From the NCBI RefSeq assembly GCF_004770145.1, contig NZ_RQFW01000018.1:273501-337500 (forward strand): a stretch of DNA of 64,000 nucleotides, written 5' to 3'. The position numbers and the translations under genes were made by a program. Source of the DNA: Leptospira bourretii (GTDB lineage: Bacteria > Spirochaetota > Leptospiria > Leptospirales > Leptospiraceae). The first letter of the stretch is position 1, and each line of letters opens with the position of its first letter. Positions 16,527-26,864 of this stretch are shown here, one piece after another. Below the pieces are notes generated by a model, which saw only the letters and a program-made list of their open reading frames with translations, searched no databases and was not told the origin of the DNA.

Positions 16527-17156
16527 TTAGAGTTTCTTTTTTCGTATCACCCATTCAGCAAAAATAAAATTAATGAACCAACCGGCACCCATCATTAAAT
16601 CTCGAGGAATTCCGGAAGGTTCTCCACTCACAAAGACAAACCATGGTAAGTGAGTGAACACTTGGGTTCCGGCTCCCATACCAATCGCATAACCACGAAT
16701 CATCCAATGACTATGTTTCAAAATATTTCTTTTTAAAATAAAAAGGAATCCAACGGATATACAAGCGGTCATCCAAATGCCTACTACCAGACGAATTCCA
16801 TACAACCAGTCACCATCCGTCGGAACACGAGGGTATGTTAGTGTTAACCATAAACCGGACAATGCAGAAATAAGTCCCACGAAAACCAAAAATCTTCCCG
16901 ACATTCGATGCCATTGGATATTTTGTTTCCGAAACCCAGGTGAAAACTGGAAGGCACCAAGAACACCAAAAAAAATAACGCCAACTATATGAACAAAAAC
17001 AGGGATTGGGTCATTGAAGAATCTTTGGTTATCGGCCGTTATATTTCCACCAGTGGTTAATTGTAGTAACCGAAAGATTCCAGCGAGTGTAGGAACCAAA
17101 CTCAAGATCAAAAGAGAACCGATGATGAAATAATCTTTCTTAGAATATGATGCCAT
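16527..17156 (-). CDS. DUF2306-like integral membrane protein
   Basis: About 209 residues with six or seven membrane segments. The stretch PIPVFVHIVGVIFFGVLGAFQF followed by WHRMSGRFLVFVGLISALSG matches the DUF2306 pattern, in which conserved His residues suggest haem or metal handling. HSHWMIRGYAIGMG adds further conserved His and Arg. No function is established. The start at 17156 was chosen because the first membrane helix follows directly. Confidence 0.7.
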   Translation of the reverse strand: MASYSKKDYFIIGSLLILSLVPTLAGIFRLLQLTTGGNITADNQRFFNDPIPVFVHIVGVIFFGVLGAFQFSPGFRKQNIQWHRMSGRFLVFVGLISALSGLWLTLTYPRVPTDGDWLYGIRLVVGIWMTACISVGFLFILKRNILKHSHWMIRGYAIGMGAGTQVFTHLPWFVFVSGEPSGIPRDLMMGAGWFINFIFAEWVIRKKKL

Positions 17157-17291
17157 AATGTCCGTAAACTTATTTCCTAGACAAAACAAGAGCAGGCAAC
17201 CAAAAAAGAATTAATAAATTTCCTTTTTGTTTGGAACAACTACATATGATTTTACGAAAAAAGACTCCGGCAAATAGACACAAACGTCCCG

Positions 17292-17486
17292 CTAATGATG
17301 AGATTTAACAATCATCACCATCATACGCAGATTAATCCAAAAAAAACGAAACATCTGCCAAGGTAAAAACGTTCGAAAGAATTTTGTTTTTCCATTGGGA
17401 ACGGCAGTGAAATCACCTTGTTCATATGATGAGTGTAATTCTTGTTTTTCTAATAAAACCAATTCTACCATTTCATTTGTTTTCAT
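17292..17486 (-). CDS. Small protein downstream of the flavoprotein
   Basis: About 64 residues: an acidic N-terminus (MVELVLLEKQELHSSYEQGD), then a hydrophobic C-terminal stretch (FLPWQMFRFFWINLRMMVMIV) that could be a membrane anchor, ending in KSHH. No family recognised. GGAGG lies just upstream of the ATG and 12 bases after the stop of the flavoprotein gene, so it is co-transcribed with it and may recruit it to the membrane. That role is inference. Confidence 0.55.
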   Translation of the reverse strand: MKTNEMVELVLLEKQELHSSYEQGDFTAVPNGKTKFFRTFLPWQMFRFFWINLRMMVMIVKSHH

Positions 17487-17498
17487 AAATACCTCCAA

Positions 17499-18956
17499 TC
17501 ATTCAGGGATCAACCACCAACCCGGTTTACATTTTGCCTTGTACATAAACATATAATGCAAAATCATTTTGATCCAATGACCCGCAAGACCAATCTCACC
17601 TGTTGTGTATGTGAGCGACCTACCCCACTTAGGATATTCTTTATAATCAGGTACGATAGGATACACTGTCATTGAAACTGCTGTCCCTGAAAAAATACCA
17701 TTCCCGGCAGAAGCAATACAAGCAGCTCCCATCTGAGCCATGGAAGCTCGGTGTTTCAATTCTTTTGTTTTGGTTTTGATTTGATGGCTGATGTTTTGTG
17801 CCACCACTTTACCCATAATGGCCGAAGGCATTCCCGTTCTTGGAGGAGTTGGCGAAATTTGAATTCCTTCTTCATTTTTCATTACTTTTGAAATAGGATG
17901 TGGCGGTGCAAAAGCAATTCCCACTCCAAAAAGATTCGAATACAAAGGAGACTGGTAGGTACTTGGCCAATCTTTTGCATCCCATTTCTCATATGGTTTT
18001 GGATCGTAGTTTGCATCTACCTTCATCATTCCATTAGCAGCAAACAATTTTGAAGTTATATCTTCTCCCGAATTTCCAAAAGCCTTTAATCCAACCCCAC
18101 TAAAAGGTGGAATCAACATCGAAAAATCAAAATGTACAAAAGCATTTTCTCCGTCTAAAGTAGTATAATATATTTTATTAGATTCAATTTTTGTAACATG
18201 AGCTCTTGTTTTCCATTGGATTCCTCTTTCGGTAAACAATGATTCTGCGAATATTTTACTACTTGTCACGTATCCACCTTGTTCTAAGTGCATACCACCC
18301 ATTCCAAAATCACCTAACTCATATTCATTGGAAATCCACAAGATCTTCGCATTTTCCCGTACACCCTCCTTCCTAAGTTCATGGTCTACATTAAATAGAT
18401 ATTCAAATGCGGCACCTTGGCAGGTACACATTCCATGCCCTGTCCCAAACACAAAATTAAACTTTTCTCCTTTCTTCATTCTTTGGATGAGAGTTTGAAG
18501 TTTCTGATTTGCTTCTTCTGCATGTGAATAAGTACAAACTGAAACAGTATTTCCTTCCTCTGGACCAAGACCTGGTGTTGCAGAAAAATTAAGTTTCGGA
18601 CCGGTGGCATTGATACAATAATCATAAGAAATACGACCTATTTGCCCCTTTGTTTCCGGTGCCGTTGATTCGTATTCAATAAACGCTTCTTTAGAATCAG
18701 AAGAACCTTCTGGAAAAAGATGAAGTGCTTTGGCTTGGACGAACTGAATCTTCATCTTATCATAAATTGGTTTTAATCCAAATGTTACTTCCTTGGGAAC
18801 CATGGCGCCCACACCTACCCAAATATTGGAAGGAATCCAGTTCCAATTGGCGTTAGGCGAAATCACCACAACCTCATGTTTTTTGCCCAAACTCTTCTTG
18901 AGTAAAGTTGCCGCTGTATGACCAGAAATCCCGGCGCCTAAAATCACTATTCTCAT
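17499..18956 (-). CDS. Sulfide:quinone-oxidoreductase-like FAD-dependent enzyme
   Basis: 485 residues. N-terminal dinucleotide-binding motif GAGISGHTAATLL, second motif in CINATGPKLNF, and the SQR-like features FGTGHGMCTCQGAAFEY and the long C-terminal amphipathic region (HWIKMILHYMFMYKAKCKPGWW) that could dock it to the membrane. Members oxidise sulfide or related sulfur compounds and pass electrons to quinone. The exact substrate is not fixed; some relatives are other type II quinone reductases. The downstream small protein gene is 12 bases away. Confidence 0.8.
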   Translation of the reverse strand: MRIVILGAGISGHTAATLLKKSLGKKHEVVVISPNANWNWIPSNIWVGVGAMVPKEVTFGLKPIYDKMKIQFVQAKALHLFPEGSSDSKEAFIEYESTAPETKGQIGRISYDYCINATGPKLNFSATPGLGPEEGNTVSVCTYSHAEEANQKLQTLIQRMKKGEKFNFVFGTGHGMCTCQGAAFEYLFNVDHELRKEGVRENAKILWISNEYELGDFGMGGMHLEQGGYVTSSKIFAESLFTERGIQWKTRAHVTKIESNKIYYTTLDGENAFVHFDFSMLIPPFSGVGLKAFGNSGEDITSKLFAANGMMKVDANYDPKPYEKWDAKDWPSTYQSPLYSNLFGVGIAFAPPHPISKVMKNEEGIQISPTPPRTGMPSAIMGKVVAQNISHQIKTKTKELKHRASMAQMGAACIASAGNGIFSGTAVSMTVYPIVPDYKEYPKWGRSLTYTTGEIGLAGHWIKMILHYMFMYKAKCKPGWWLIPE

Positions 18957-19120
18957 ATTTATATACCAATACCCCTATATGTATATTAGGAATTTAAAAA
19001 AGCAACCTTATCTTTGTTTTTTAGTTCGTTTCGATTTTTTTTTGCTGAACACAGTTTAGAAAATTGGATTAGAAGATCAAAGGCAGGATGGAATAGAAGG
19101 TCCAAAAAAATAGAATGATT

Positions 19121-19435
19121 CTATTTCACAAAAGAAATCAAAACAAACAGAGCATAGGTGCAACCAGCCAGGTGGTACATTAGTTTTGCATACCCCGGCA
19201 CAGCGAGTTTGCCTGTCCGAACTAAATTGATCCAAACCATTGACGTTGCGATAGAAATTAAAAACCAAACAAATGAATGACCATACCTAACGAGAAAAAA
19301 AAGAAAACCTAACCTTTTATTTCCCAAACCTTCTGGCCAAACATAGAACCAAAGAACGGCGAAGAAAATACTAAATGAAAGACAGATAAAAAAGAAAAAA
19401 TGGATCCAATGTTTTTTTAAATGCAATGTCATCAC
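19121..19435 (-). CDS. Small membrane protein, three to four helices
   Basis: 104 residues, mostly hydrophobic with helices at about 10-30, 42-68 and 82-102. A conserved-looking RYGHSFVW and YHLAGCTYALF include His residues that could bind haem or a metal. No family recognised. It begins five bases after the stop of the 79-residue gene upstream, so the two form an operon. Confidence 0.6.
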   Translation of the reverse strand: MMTLHLKKHWIHFFFFICLSFSIFFAVLWFYVWPEGLGNKRLGFLFFLVRYGHSFVWFLISIATSMVWINLVRTGKLAVPGYAKLMYHLAGCTYALFVLISFVK

Positions 19436-19440
19436 AAGAT

Positions 19441-19680
19441 TTATTTTTTTCCCAACCTCAACTTTACTTCATACAAAATTTCTTGATACGCAGTTGTTCC
19501 CAATTGGTATTCAATCTCTGATTTACCTTTTCCGGTGATGAACTCTTCAAAACTCCAGTCATAACGATTTGGATCTTTTCCTGAATCAAACCAATCCTTA
19601 AAGATGACTCCATCATTCTCTAGTATAACTTCTACTAGGTGGTAAGGTTCGGTGTTTTGCCAATAACGTTTTTCAGTCAT
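19441..19680 (-). CDS. Small acidic hypothetical protein
   Basis: 79 residues, soluble, acidic, aromatic-rich (EKRYWQNTEPYHLVEVILENDG, DWFDSGKDPNRYDWSFEEF). I do not recognise it. It lies five bases ahead of a small membrane protein gene. The mix of charged and aromatic residues and the tight spacing support a real gene. Confidence 0.55.
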   Translation of the reverse strand: MTEKRYWQNTEPYHLVEVILENDGVIFKDWFDSGKDPNRYDWSFEEFITGKGKSEIEYQLGTTAYQEILYEVKLRLGKK

Positions 19681-19951
19681 GAATTTTGATTTCCTAAAAT
19701 TTGAATGAGATAAATGACAAATGATTTATACTTGATTCTCTAGTAAGATAGAACAATCAAAACAAATTCAATCTAATGTAGTTCAATATAGATTGCACTG
19801 CAAAAAGAAAAAAAAATCTGAGTGATGAATGATCTATTTGATCTCATAATTCAGCTACAAAATCAAAAAAAAGCAACCATATAGAATAGAATTACCTTGC
19901 AATTTTCGTCTCTAAAAATATCAATCACCACAACAAGAAGGACAAAACCGG

Positions 19952-20344
19952 ATGATTATATTTCAATGCCCCACTGCAGTCACAGAATACCTCGAAGATA
20001 AAAAGATCGTTGTTCTTACACAAACTGGGAAAAACACTGGGGCCAATTTAAAAGAAAGTTTAGACAAAGGTGTTGAGGCTCTCATCCAAAATAAAGCTGT
20101 CAAATGGCTATCAGACAATCGCAACATGGGAACACATACGGCAGAAGACGTAGAATGGTTAAACAACGATTGGACTCCGCGTGCTATCAAAGCTGGTTGG
20201 AAAAAATGGGCGCTTGTACAACCGCAGTCAGCTTTATCTGCAATGTCAGAAAAAAACCTAGTCGATTTTTTTGCTTCTAATGGAATTGAAGTTAAGATCT
20301 TTGAAACTCCAGAAGAAGGATTCAAATGGTTGGAGTCAGTTTAG
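19952..20344 (+). CDS. STAS/SpoIIAA-like domain protein
   Basis: 130 residues. The alternating pattern, with GKNTGANLKESLDKGVEAL, VKWLSDNRNMG, VEWLNNDWTPRAIKAGWKKWALVQP and a C-terminal EEGFKWL, fits the small stand-alone STAS/SEC14-like proteins. These probably act in protein interactions. It ends nine bases before the chemoreceptor gene, so it may modulate that receptor. A cytoplasmic location is likely. Confidence 0.65.
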   Translation: MIIFQCPTAVTEYLEDKKIVVLTQTGKNTGANLKESLDKGVEALIQNKAVKWLSDNRNMGTHTAEDVEWLNNDWTPRAIKAGWKKWALVQPQSALSAMSEKNLVDFFASNGIEVKIFETPEEGFKWLESV

Positions 20345-20353
20345 ATTCCAAGA

Positions 20354-21619
20354 ATGAAATTTAATAAAACCACTCAATACACTGTTTTATCAATTGTTTT
20401 GGTAACCATCCAGCTTTTGTCCGTTTTGTATGCCCTATTTGGCCAGAAGGATTTTAGCTGGACTTTGGTGATCCTGCAATCGGTTGGATTTGTTTTTTCA
20501 GTCATTATGTTATCTTTTGTACTGAGGCAATTAAACCAGTATAAACAACAATTTTCCGCTATCAAACGCATTTTGATCAATGCGATTAAGGGCAGTTTAT
20601 ACATTGATCCTACTGTTAAGTCAAAATTAAAAAAGACAAACGAAGTTGATTCAATTTTACTTTCTTTATTTGAATTATTACATATTTTCCAGGATATCAT
20701 CACCCTCCTAAAAGATGCAACCGGAGGACTCTCTGCATCGGTAGACAATGCGAAGTTAGCAGATGATTCATTTCATTCTAGTTTGATTCGGCAAAAAGAT
20801 TATTCGCAAAACTTAGATTTAACAGTCCGTAAAATGACAGACAATATGACAAACATTGAAAATGCTTCCACAAACAACTATGCAACTCTAATCAGAGTTT
20901 CAGAAAGTATCCGTGTACTTTCTGAACATATCAATGAGTCAGAAAAAAACAGTAACCTGTCAAAAAATTTAACCTTTGGCATTTCGGAAAAAATCAAACA
21001 AGGAAACAAAGCAATGGAAGAAATGGCGAAGGTCATTGAGAACATTGCCGTCAGTTCTGGAAAAATTGAGGGGATGGTCATCGTCATCAAGGAAATTTCC
21101 GAACGAGTGAATCTTTTGGCATTAAATGCATCGATTGAAGCTGCAAGAGCTGGTGAATACGGCAGTGGTTTCGCAGTTGTCGCTCAGGAAGTTTCAAAAC
21201 TAGCAACACAAACTTCCAATAGTATCAAAGAAATTGACAATAACGTCAAACGAAACAAAGAAGAAGTGACACTCAATCGTCAAAAAATTAACGAAACAAA
21301 TCAGCTATACAAAGAGATCATTGGTGAGGTTAAACAGATTTTTGAAAAGATTGATTTCATCTCCGAATCAGCAAACAATCAAATGCAGATCAAAGAAAAA
21401 TTGATTTTTGAATCCGAACAACTTTCAAGGATGTTAGCAGAGATAAAAGAAAACATTGCTGACCAAAACAACTCACAGAAACTCATTTCCGATGTTGCCC
21501 AAGCAATGGATTCAAGTGTGAAAGCTACATTTTCCGAAGGCGAGAATCTATCCAAACTTTTAGAAAAAATCAGATCTACAACCAATGATATTGGTGGTGT
21601 GATTCTTTTATTTAAGTAA
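20354..21619 (+). CDS. Methyl-accepting chemotaxis protein
   Basis: 421 residues. Two N-terminal membrane helices (about 8-30 and 36-58) are separated by only a few residues, so there is essentially no periplasmic sensor. The rest is a long coiled coil with the conserved signalling tip [23 protein letters not shown] at about 250-273 and [22 protein letters not shown] after it. It should organise CheA/CheW arrays. The lack of a periplasmic domain suggests cytoplasmic or membrane-state sensing, perhaps with the STAS-like neighbour. Confidence 0.9.
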   Translation: MKFNKTTQYTVLSIVLVTIQLLSVLYALFGQKDFSWTLVILQSVGFVFSVIMLSFVLRQLNQYKQQFSAIKRILINAIKGSLYIDPTVKSKLKKTNEVDSILLSLFELLHIFQDIITLLKDATGGLSASVDNAKLADDSFHSSLIRQKDYSQNLDLTVRKMTDNMTNIENASTNNYATLIRVSESIRVLSEHINESEKNSNLSKNLTFGISEKIKQGNKAMEEMAKVIENIAVSSGKIEGMVIVIKEISERVNLLALNASIEAARAGEYGSGFAVVAQEVSKLATQTSNSIKEIDNNVKRNKEEVTLNRQKINETNQLYKEIIGEVKQIFEKIDFISESANNQMQIKEKLIFESEQLSRMLAEIKENIADQNNSQKLISDVAQAMDSSVKATFSEGENLSKLLEKIRSTTNDIGGVILLFK

Positions 21620-21744
21620 AAGCAGTTCATCACCGAACTTCGTTCTCAAAACTTCATTTGGATTTATTGCATTACTTTCTAAAATATTCTATATTTTAAA
21701 AAATAATTTATCCTCTTTCGAAAACTTCTGGTACCGAAAGCTCT

Positions 21745-21779
21745 ATTGTAATAAAAATTATCATAAATTTTATTACAAT
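21745..21779. promoter_or_regulatory. 12-bp inverted repeat upstream of hybrid kinase
   Basis: ATTGTAATAAAA (21745-21756) and TTTTATTACAAT (21768-21779) are exact inverses separated by 11 bases. It lies 97 bases before the hybrid kinase start and 125 bases after the chemoreceptor stop. It could be an operator or a transcript hairpin; the T-run that a terminator would need is absent. Confidence 0.45.
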
Positions 21780-21876
21780 TACCACTTCACTGAAGTTATA
21801 TTTTCTGATTGCTTATATTCTAATTTTGTGTTGCTCTTCTCTTTTGCATTTTTTGTCGCCATAACAGGAAAGAGAG

Positions 21877-24387
21877 ATGGATTCAGAAGAACAAAAGCCC
21901 AATACTCCTTCTCACAATATCGCAAACCATGGATTTGATTTTCACTGCATTTTCCAATCTCTACCTGATCTTTATATGCTCCTCGACTTAGATTTTCATA
22001 TCATCGATATCAGTGATGCCTATGCGAAAGCAACTCTCATCAAACGAGAAAATGTAATCGGACATAATATTTTTGAAGTTTTCCCGGATAATCCAAATGA
22101 TGAATTTGCAGATGGGGTTAAACAACTCAAGTTTTCCTTGATGCAGGTACTAAACTATAAAGTCGCAAGTACTATGACATTACAAAAGTATGATATTCGA
22201 AAACCTGATGAACATGGTTTTGAAGTCAGGTATTGGAGTCCGAGAAATTTGCCTGTTTTAGATAAAGAAGGAAATTTAATTTGTATTGTTCATAGAGTAG
22301 AAGATGTGACCGAATTTGTTCATCTAAAAGAACAAAAACTAGAAAAGTCAGATATTACAGAAGAAATGCAAGAAAAGATTGTTAAAATGGAAGCGGAGGT
22401 TTATACACGGGCCAAAGAAGTTATCGAAAAAAATGAAGCTCTCTTGAATAGCGAACAAAACTTATCAATCACCTTAAGTTCGATAGGTGATGCAGTGATT
22501 ACAACAGATGAACATGGGATTGTAAATCGTTTGAATCCAGTTGCAGAAGAACTAACAGGTTGGAAGGAAAAAGAAGCTATAGGTCATCCTGTGTCTGAAA
22601 TTCTAAAATTGATCCATGCACAATCTAATTTAGAAAAAGTAATCCCTGTCTTAGAAGTTCTAACAACAGGAAAACCGAAAAGAGACAACCAGGATTCCGT
22701 CTTAATACATCGTGACGGGCGAAAAATTAATATTTCGAACAACTGTACACCAATACGTAACAGAACCGGCAAAGTAATTGGATCCATTTTAGTTTTTCGC
22801 GATATTTCAGAGGAGTTTGCTGCAAAAGCAGTTTTAGAAAAAGCAAAAGAAAATGCTGAGTTAGCAAACAAAGCAAAAGACTCTTTCCTTGCTACCATGA
22901 GTCATGAAATCAGAACCCCTCTCAGTGCACTCATTGGAATGTTAGAACTCCTTTCTGAAACCTCTTTGAATCAGGACCAAAAACATATGGTAAAAAATAC
23001 ACTCGACTCAGGGAGCAGTTTGCTTCGCATTTTGAGTGATATCCTAGATTGGTCAAAAATTGAAGATGGAAAATTAGAATTATCGCTCCAACCAACATCG
23101 ATTAAGCGACTTCTTTCAGAAGTTATAAGAACTTATTCTCATATTGCCAGCTCAAAAGGATTAAAATTGTCTTTTACAATTGATGAGAATATCTCCAATG
23201 CTCACTTAGTAGATCCTTTACGATTGTCACAAATCCTAAATAATTTTGTAAGCAATGGAATAAAATTCACTCCCAAAGGAAACATCTTAGTTTCAGCAGT
23301 ATTATTGAAAAACCTATCCCATGCACAACAAATCAGGTTCTCTGTCACAGATACAGGAATTGGTCTCAGCAAAAAAGACCAATCTAGATTATTCCAAACA
23401 TACACACAAGCAACAGCAGATACAGCTAGATTATATGGAGGCACAGGACTCGGTCTTGCGATTTGCCGAAGATTAGCAGATTTATTAGATGGAGAAATCA
23501 CAATTGAAAGTACGCCAAATGTCGGATCTACATTTAGCTTCATCTTATCTCTTCCTTCGCTCAAAATAGATTTGGATGACCTAGAATCGTTTAATGCAGA
23601 AGAAAATAGTTCATTGCCAATTTTAGGAAGTGAATCCCATATTCCAAGAATTCTTGCAGTCGATGATCACTCTGTAAATTTAGAACTTCTGATTCGCCAG
23701 TTAGAATCATTCGGACTCCAAGCTGATGGAGCAGAAGACGGAGAAAAAGCGATCAAACTATGGTTAAAAAATAAATATGATTTGATTATTACCGATTGTC
23801 ACATGCCGGTAAAAGACGGTTATACCTTAACGAAAGAAATCAGAAATTTTGAAAGTTCGAACTATCAAAAGAAAATTCCGATCATCGCTTACACTGCCAA
23901 TGTACTAAGTGAAGAAAACGAACATTGTCTTTCTGTTGGTATGGATGATGTGTTGATCAAACCAGCTCGATTAAACAACCTAAAACAAACTCTTCTAAAA
24001 TGGATACCGTCAATTACAAACCCGATCAAAATGAACTCATCGGATACACTCATTGGCGCTGAGACTCCTATCGACCTCACCGAACTCTCTAACATTGTTT
24101 CAGACAAACATGCACAAATTGCTGTTCTTAAAAAATTCAAAAATCATCACCGAAAGGATTTTAAAAAATTGATTGATCAATTACAAAATACAAACTTTGA
24201 AGAAGCAATTCAGTTGGCCCACCGCCTAAAAGGTTCAAGTCAAGTTGCAGGTGCGAAGGATCTGGTAAAAAGTTATTTAAGAATTGAGTCTTTAATTAAA
24301 GAAAACGAAATAGATAAAGCATTAAAAGAGATAGAAATAATGAAAGAAGATGTTTTAAGCATCGAATCTTTCATCGACATGCTATGA
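21877..24387 (+). CDS. Hybrid sensor histidine kinase (PAS-PAS-HisKA-HATPase-REC-HPt)
   Basis: 836 residues with no membrane segment. PAS domains at about 20-150 and 195-320, a short coiled coil, HisKA with phosphoacceptor His343 in MSHEIRTPL, HATPase_c with the N box NNFVSNGIKFTPKG and G boxes DTGIGL and GGTGLGL, a receiver at about 590-710 with Asp640 in DCHMPVKDG, and an HPt domain with His782 in AHRLKGSS. All phosphorelay residues are present, so it can run a full relay internally. GGAAAGAGAG precedes the ATG. The REC-EAL gene 28 bases downstream is a likely partner or output. Confidence 0.93.
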   Translation: MDSEEQKPNTPSHNIANHGFDFHCIFQSLPDLYMLLDLDFHIIDISDAYAKATLIKRENVIGHNIFEVFPDNPNDEFADGVKQLKFSLMQVLNYKVASTMTLQKYDIRKPDEHGFEVRYWSPRNLPVLDKEGNLICIVHRVEDVTEFVHLKEQKLEKSDITEEMQEKIVKMEAEVYTRAKEVIEKNEALLNSEQNLSITLSSIGDAVITTDEHGIVNRLNPVAEELTGWKEKEAIGHPVSEILKLIHAQSNLEKVIPVLEVLTTGKPKRDNQDSVLIHRDGRKINISNNCTPIRNRTGKVIGSILVFRDISEEFAAKAVLEKAKENAELANKAKDSFLATMSHEIRTPLSALIGMLELLSETSLNQDQKHMVKNTLDSGSSLLRILSDILDWSKIEDGKLELSLQPTSIKRLLSEVIRTYSHIASSKGLKLSFTIDENISNAHLVDPLRLSQILNNFVSNGIKFTPKGNILVSAVLLKNLSHAQQIRFSVTDTGIGLSKKDQSRLFQTYTQATADTARLYGGTGLGLAICRRLADLLDGEITIESTPNVGSTFSFILSLPSLKIDLDDLESFNAEENSSLPILGSESHIPRILAVDDHSVNLELLIRQLESFGLQADGAEDGEKAIKLWLKNKYDLIITDCHMPVKDGYTLTKEIRNFESSNYQKKIPIIAYTANVLSEENEHCLSVGMDDVLIKPARLNNLKQTLLKWIPSITNPIKMNSSDTLIGAETPIDLTELSNIVSDKHAQIAVLKKFKNHHRKDFKKLIDQLQNTNFEEAIQLAHRLKGSSQVAGAKDLVKSYLRIESLIKENEIDKALKEIEIMKEDVLSIESFIDML

Positions 24388-24415
24388 ATTCATATAACTT
24401 TACCAAGGTGATATT

Positions 24416-25618
24416 ATGGCTACAAATGATTTAAATTTCTTAGTAATTGAAGATGATGATTTCCAAAGGGAAGTTATAGTCGACATCTTAGCACGTTTGG
24501 GAGCAATGCACGTTACAGAAGCACGAACAGGGAACGAAGCACTTAAAATTTTAAACGAAACAGTCCCTAGTCCAATCGATATCATCCTTTGTGATTTAAA
24601 TATGCCGGAAATGGATGGAATGGAATTTCTTCGCCACATTGGAACCTCTCATTCTTCCGTTGCAACAATCATCATGAGTGCACTCGACGGAGCTTTGATT
24701 GAATCAGTTCGAAAAATGGCAAGTGCGTATGGTATAAATTTACTAGGAGCGATTGAAAAACCGATCACTCCGGCTCATTTGGAACCCCTATTTTCTTTAT
24801 ACAATGCTCGCGACTTCAAACAAGGTAAGACACCAAATCAAGGATCACGTTTTACGTTAGGGGAAATTTTAGAAGGTTTGACAAATGGAGATTTTGAACC
24901 TTTTTTCCAACCAAAGATACAACTAGCAACAGGTAAGCTAATTGGTGCGGAAGCACTAGCAAGATGGGTACATCCCCTACATGGTGTCATTGCACCTTAT
25001 GCTTTCATTGATTTATTAGAAAAAACGGGTAATATAGATATACTTACATTCGTTATGTTAGAAAAATCAGCCAAAGCTTGTCAGTTCCTTCATTCTCAAG
25101 GATTTAAGATTTCTATTTCCATCAATTTATCACTCACCTCTTTGACTGATACGAAACTTGCCGATAAAATCACTCGTATTGTCTTAGAAGCAGGAATAGA
25201 TCCTAAATATATAATTCTTGAAATCACAGAAACAGCGGCAATGACAGAGATGGCTCCGGCCCTTGAAAATTTAGCACGCCTTCGAATGAAAGGATTTGGA
25301 TTGTCTATCGATGATTATGGCACAGGTTATTCCAGTATGCAACAAATCGCAAGAATTGCATTTACGGAACTAAAGATTGACCAGTCGTTTGTCCGTGAAA
25401 TGACAACAAGTAATGTCTCCAAAGTGCTCATCAACTCAAGTATTGACATGGCAACAAAATTACAAATGAAATCAACAGCAGAAGGTATTGAAACGAAAAC
25501 AGATTGGGAACAACTGCAAAGTATGAATTGTGATTTAGGACAAGGTTATTACATTGCGAAACCAATGAATTTCAATGATTTTCTAAATTTCTGTAATCAA
25601 AGTATTGGAGTGAGATAA
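24416..25618 (+). CDS. Response regulator with EAL domain (c-di-GMP phosphodiesterase)
   Basis: 400 residues. Receiver at about 5-125 with acceptor Asp60 in DLNMPEMDG, then an EAL domain at about 145-395. The catalytic signature is intact: AEALARW (EAL motif), INLSLTSL, LEITETA, IDDYGTGYSSM, LKIDQSFV and AEGIET. It should hydrolyse c-di-GMP when phosphorylated. GGTGAT lies before the ATG, and the gene starts 28 bases after the hybrid kinase, which probably phosphorylates it. Confidence 0.93.
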   Translation: MATNDLNFLVIEDDDFQREVIVDILARLGAMHVTEARTGNEALKILNETVPSPIDIILCDLNMPEMDGMEFLRHIGTSHSSVATIIMSALDGALIESVRKMASAYGINLLGAIEKPITPAHLEPLFSLYNARDFKQGKTPNQGSRFTLGEILEGLTNGDFEPFFQPKIQLATGKLIGAEALARWVHPLHGVIAPYAFIDLLEKTGNIDILTFVMLEKSAKACQFLHSQGFKISISINLSLTSLTDTKLADKITRIVLEAGIDPKYIILEITETAAMTEMAPALENLARLRMKGFGLSIDDYGTGYSSMQQIARIAFTELKIDQSFVREMTTSNVSKVLINSSIDMATKLQMKSTAEGIETKTDWEQLQSMNCDLGQGYYIAKPMNFNDFLNFCNQSIGVR

Positions 25619-25733
25619 GATTTTGTTATTTTGTATCATCTATTCATTCGTTTGAAGATGAATCTATTTACAACGTTTTGACATAAAAAAAGATAAGTTT
25701 ATATACAGTTATCTTTTGGATTGGAGTCAAATC

Positions 25734-26795
25734 ATGCCTACAAACATTGAATTAGAAACGTTGGAAGCCGTAAAAAACTATTATGGAAAAATTCTCCAAA
25801 CAAATAAAGATTTAAAAACTTCGGCTTGCTGTAGTATTGAATCCATTCCATCCAACTACTTGCCTCTCATTGGAAAAATACATCCGATAGTGAAAGAAAA
25901 ATTCTATGGATGTGGATCTCCTTTTCCACAAGCACTAACAGGTAGAAAGATATTGGATTTAGGATGCGGAACAGGCAGGGATGTTTATTTATTATCACAA
26001 CTAGTAGGTGAGACCGGTTCTGTCGTTGGAATTGATATGACAAAAGAACAACTGGATGTTGCCAGTTCCTACTTGGAATACCATAGAGAACAATTTGGTT
26101 ACAATAAATCAAATGTCTCTTTTGTTTCAGGTTATATCGAAAACCTAAAAGCATGTGGTATCGAAGACAACTCGATCGATTTAATCGTTTCAAACTGCGT
26201 AACCAATTTATCGCCTAACAAAAAAATGGTTTTTTCTGAAATATTCCGAGTTTTAAAGCCGGGAGGGGAATTGTATTTTTCCGATGTATTTTCTGACCAG
26301 AGGATCCCGGAGAATCTAAAACAAGATCCAATATTACTTGGTGAATGTTTGGCGGGAGCACTTTATACCGAAGATTTTAGAAGACTACTTTCCACACTGG
26401 GAATTCATGATTTCCGTATCGTCTCACAATCCAAAATTAATTTAATCAATCCTGATATTGAGAAAAAAATAGGGAATATCAACTTCTATTCAATCACATT
26501 TAGGGCATTCAAAATTCCTCTGGAAGATCGTTGTGAAGATTATGGACAAGTGGCATATTACCAAGGTACGATCGATGGAAATCCACATAATTTTTTGTTA
26601 GATGATCATCATAATTTTATTACGGGAAAACCAATGTTAGTTTGTGGAAATACGGCTGATATGATTTCGACAACCCATTATAAGGATCACTTTCGTATCA
26701 TTGGAGATAAATCAAAACATTATGGTCTATTTGATTGTGGCCCTAGTGCAGTCATTACTTCTCAAGGCGAAAGTGGGATAGGAGCCTGTTGTTAA
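25734..26795 (+). CDS. arsM: Arsenite S-adenosylmethyltransferase-like protein
   Basis: About 353 residues. SAM-binding motif ILDLGCGTGRDVYLLSQLVG at about 75-94, followed by GIDMTKEQL and VLKPGGELYFSDVFSDQRIP. ArsM-type cysteines are visible: Cys60 in FYGCGSPFP, Cys in SNCVTNLSPNK, and Cys in GECLAGALY, which bind As(III) in characterised ArsM proteins. A Cys pair at 32-33 and a terminal GACC are also present. It should methylate arsenite to volatile or exported species. TTGGAG lies ten bases before the ATG at 25734. It stands alone, with no ars operon genes next to it. Confidence 0.85.
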   Translation: MPTNIELETLEAVKNYYGKILQTNKDLKTSACCSIESIPSNYLPLIGKIHPIVKEKFYGCGSPFPQALTGRKILDLGCGTGRDVYLLSQLVGETGSVVGIDMTKEQLDVASSYLEYHREQFGYNKSNVSFVSGYIENLKACGIEDNSIDLIVSNCVTNLSPNKKMVFSEIFRVLKPGGELYFSDVFSDQRIPENLKQDPILLGECLAGALYTEDFRRLLSTLGIHDFRIVSQSKINLINPDIEKKIGNINFYSITFRAFKIPLEDRCEDYGQVAYYQGTIDGNPHNFLLDDHHNFITGKPMLVCGNTADMISTTHYKDHFRIIGDKSKHYGLFDCGPSAVITSQGESGIGACC

Positions 26796-26830
26796 CTGAT
26801 AGGGAGAGATTACTTCTTGTATGATAAACT

Positions 26831-26852
26831 GCATAGGGTGCAAACCCTATGC
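26831..26852. other. Perfect 9-bp stem-loop between convergent genes
   Basis: GCATAGGGT, loop GCAA, ACCCTATGC. It lies between the arsM stop and the convergent lipoprotein stop. On the plus strand it is followed by A6, so it lacks a classic U-tail in either direction. It may act as a transcript-end stabiliser. Confidence 0.45.
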
Positions 26853-26864
26853 AAAAAAGTGAAT

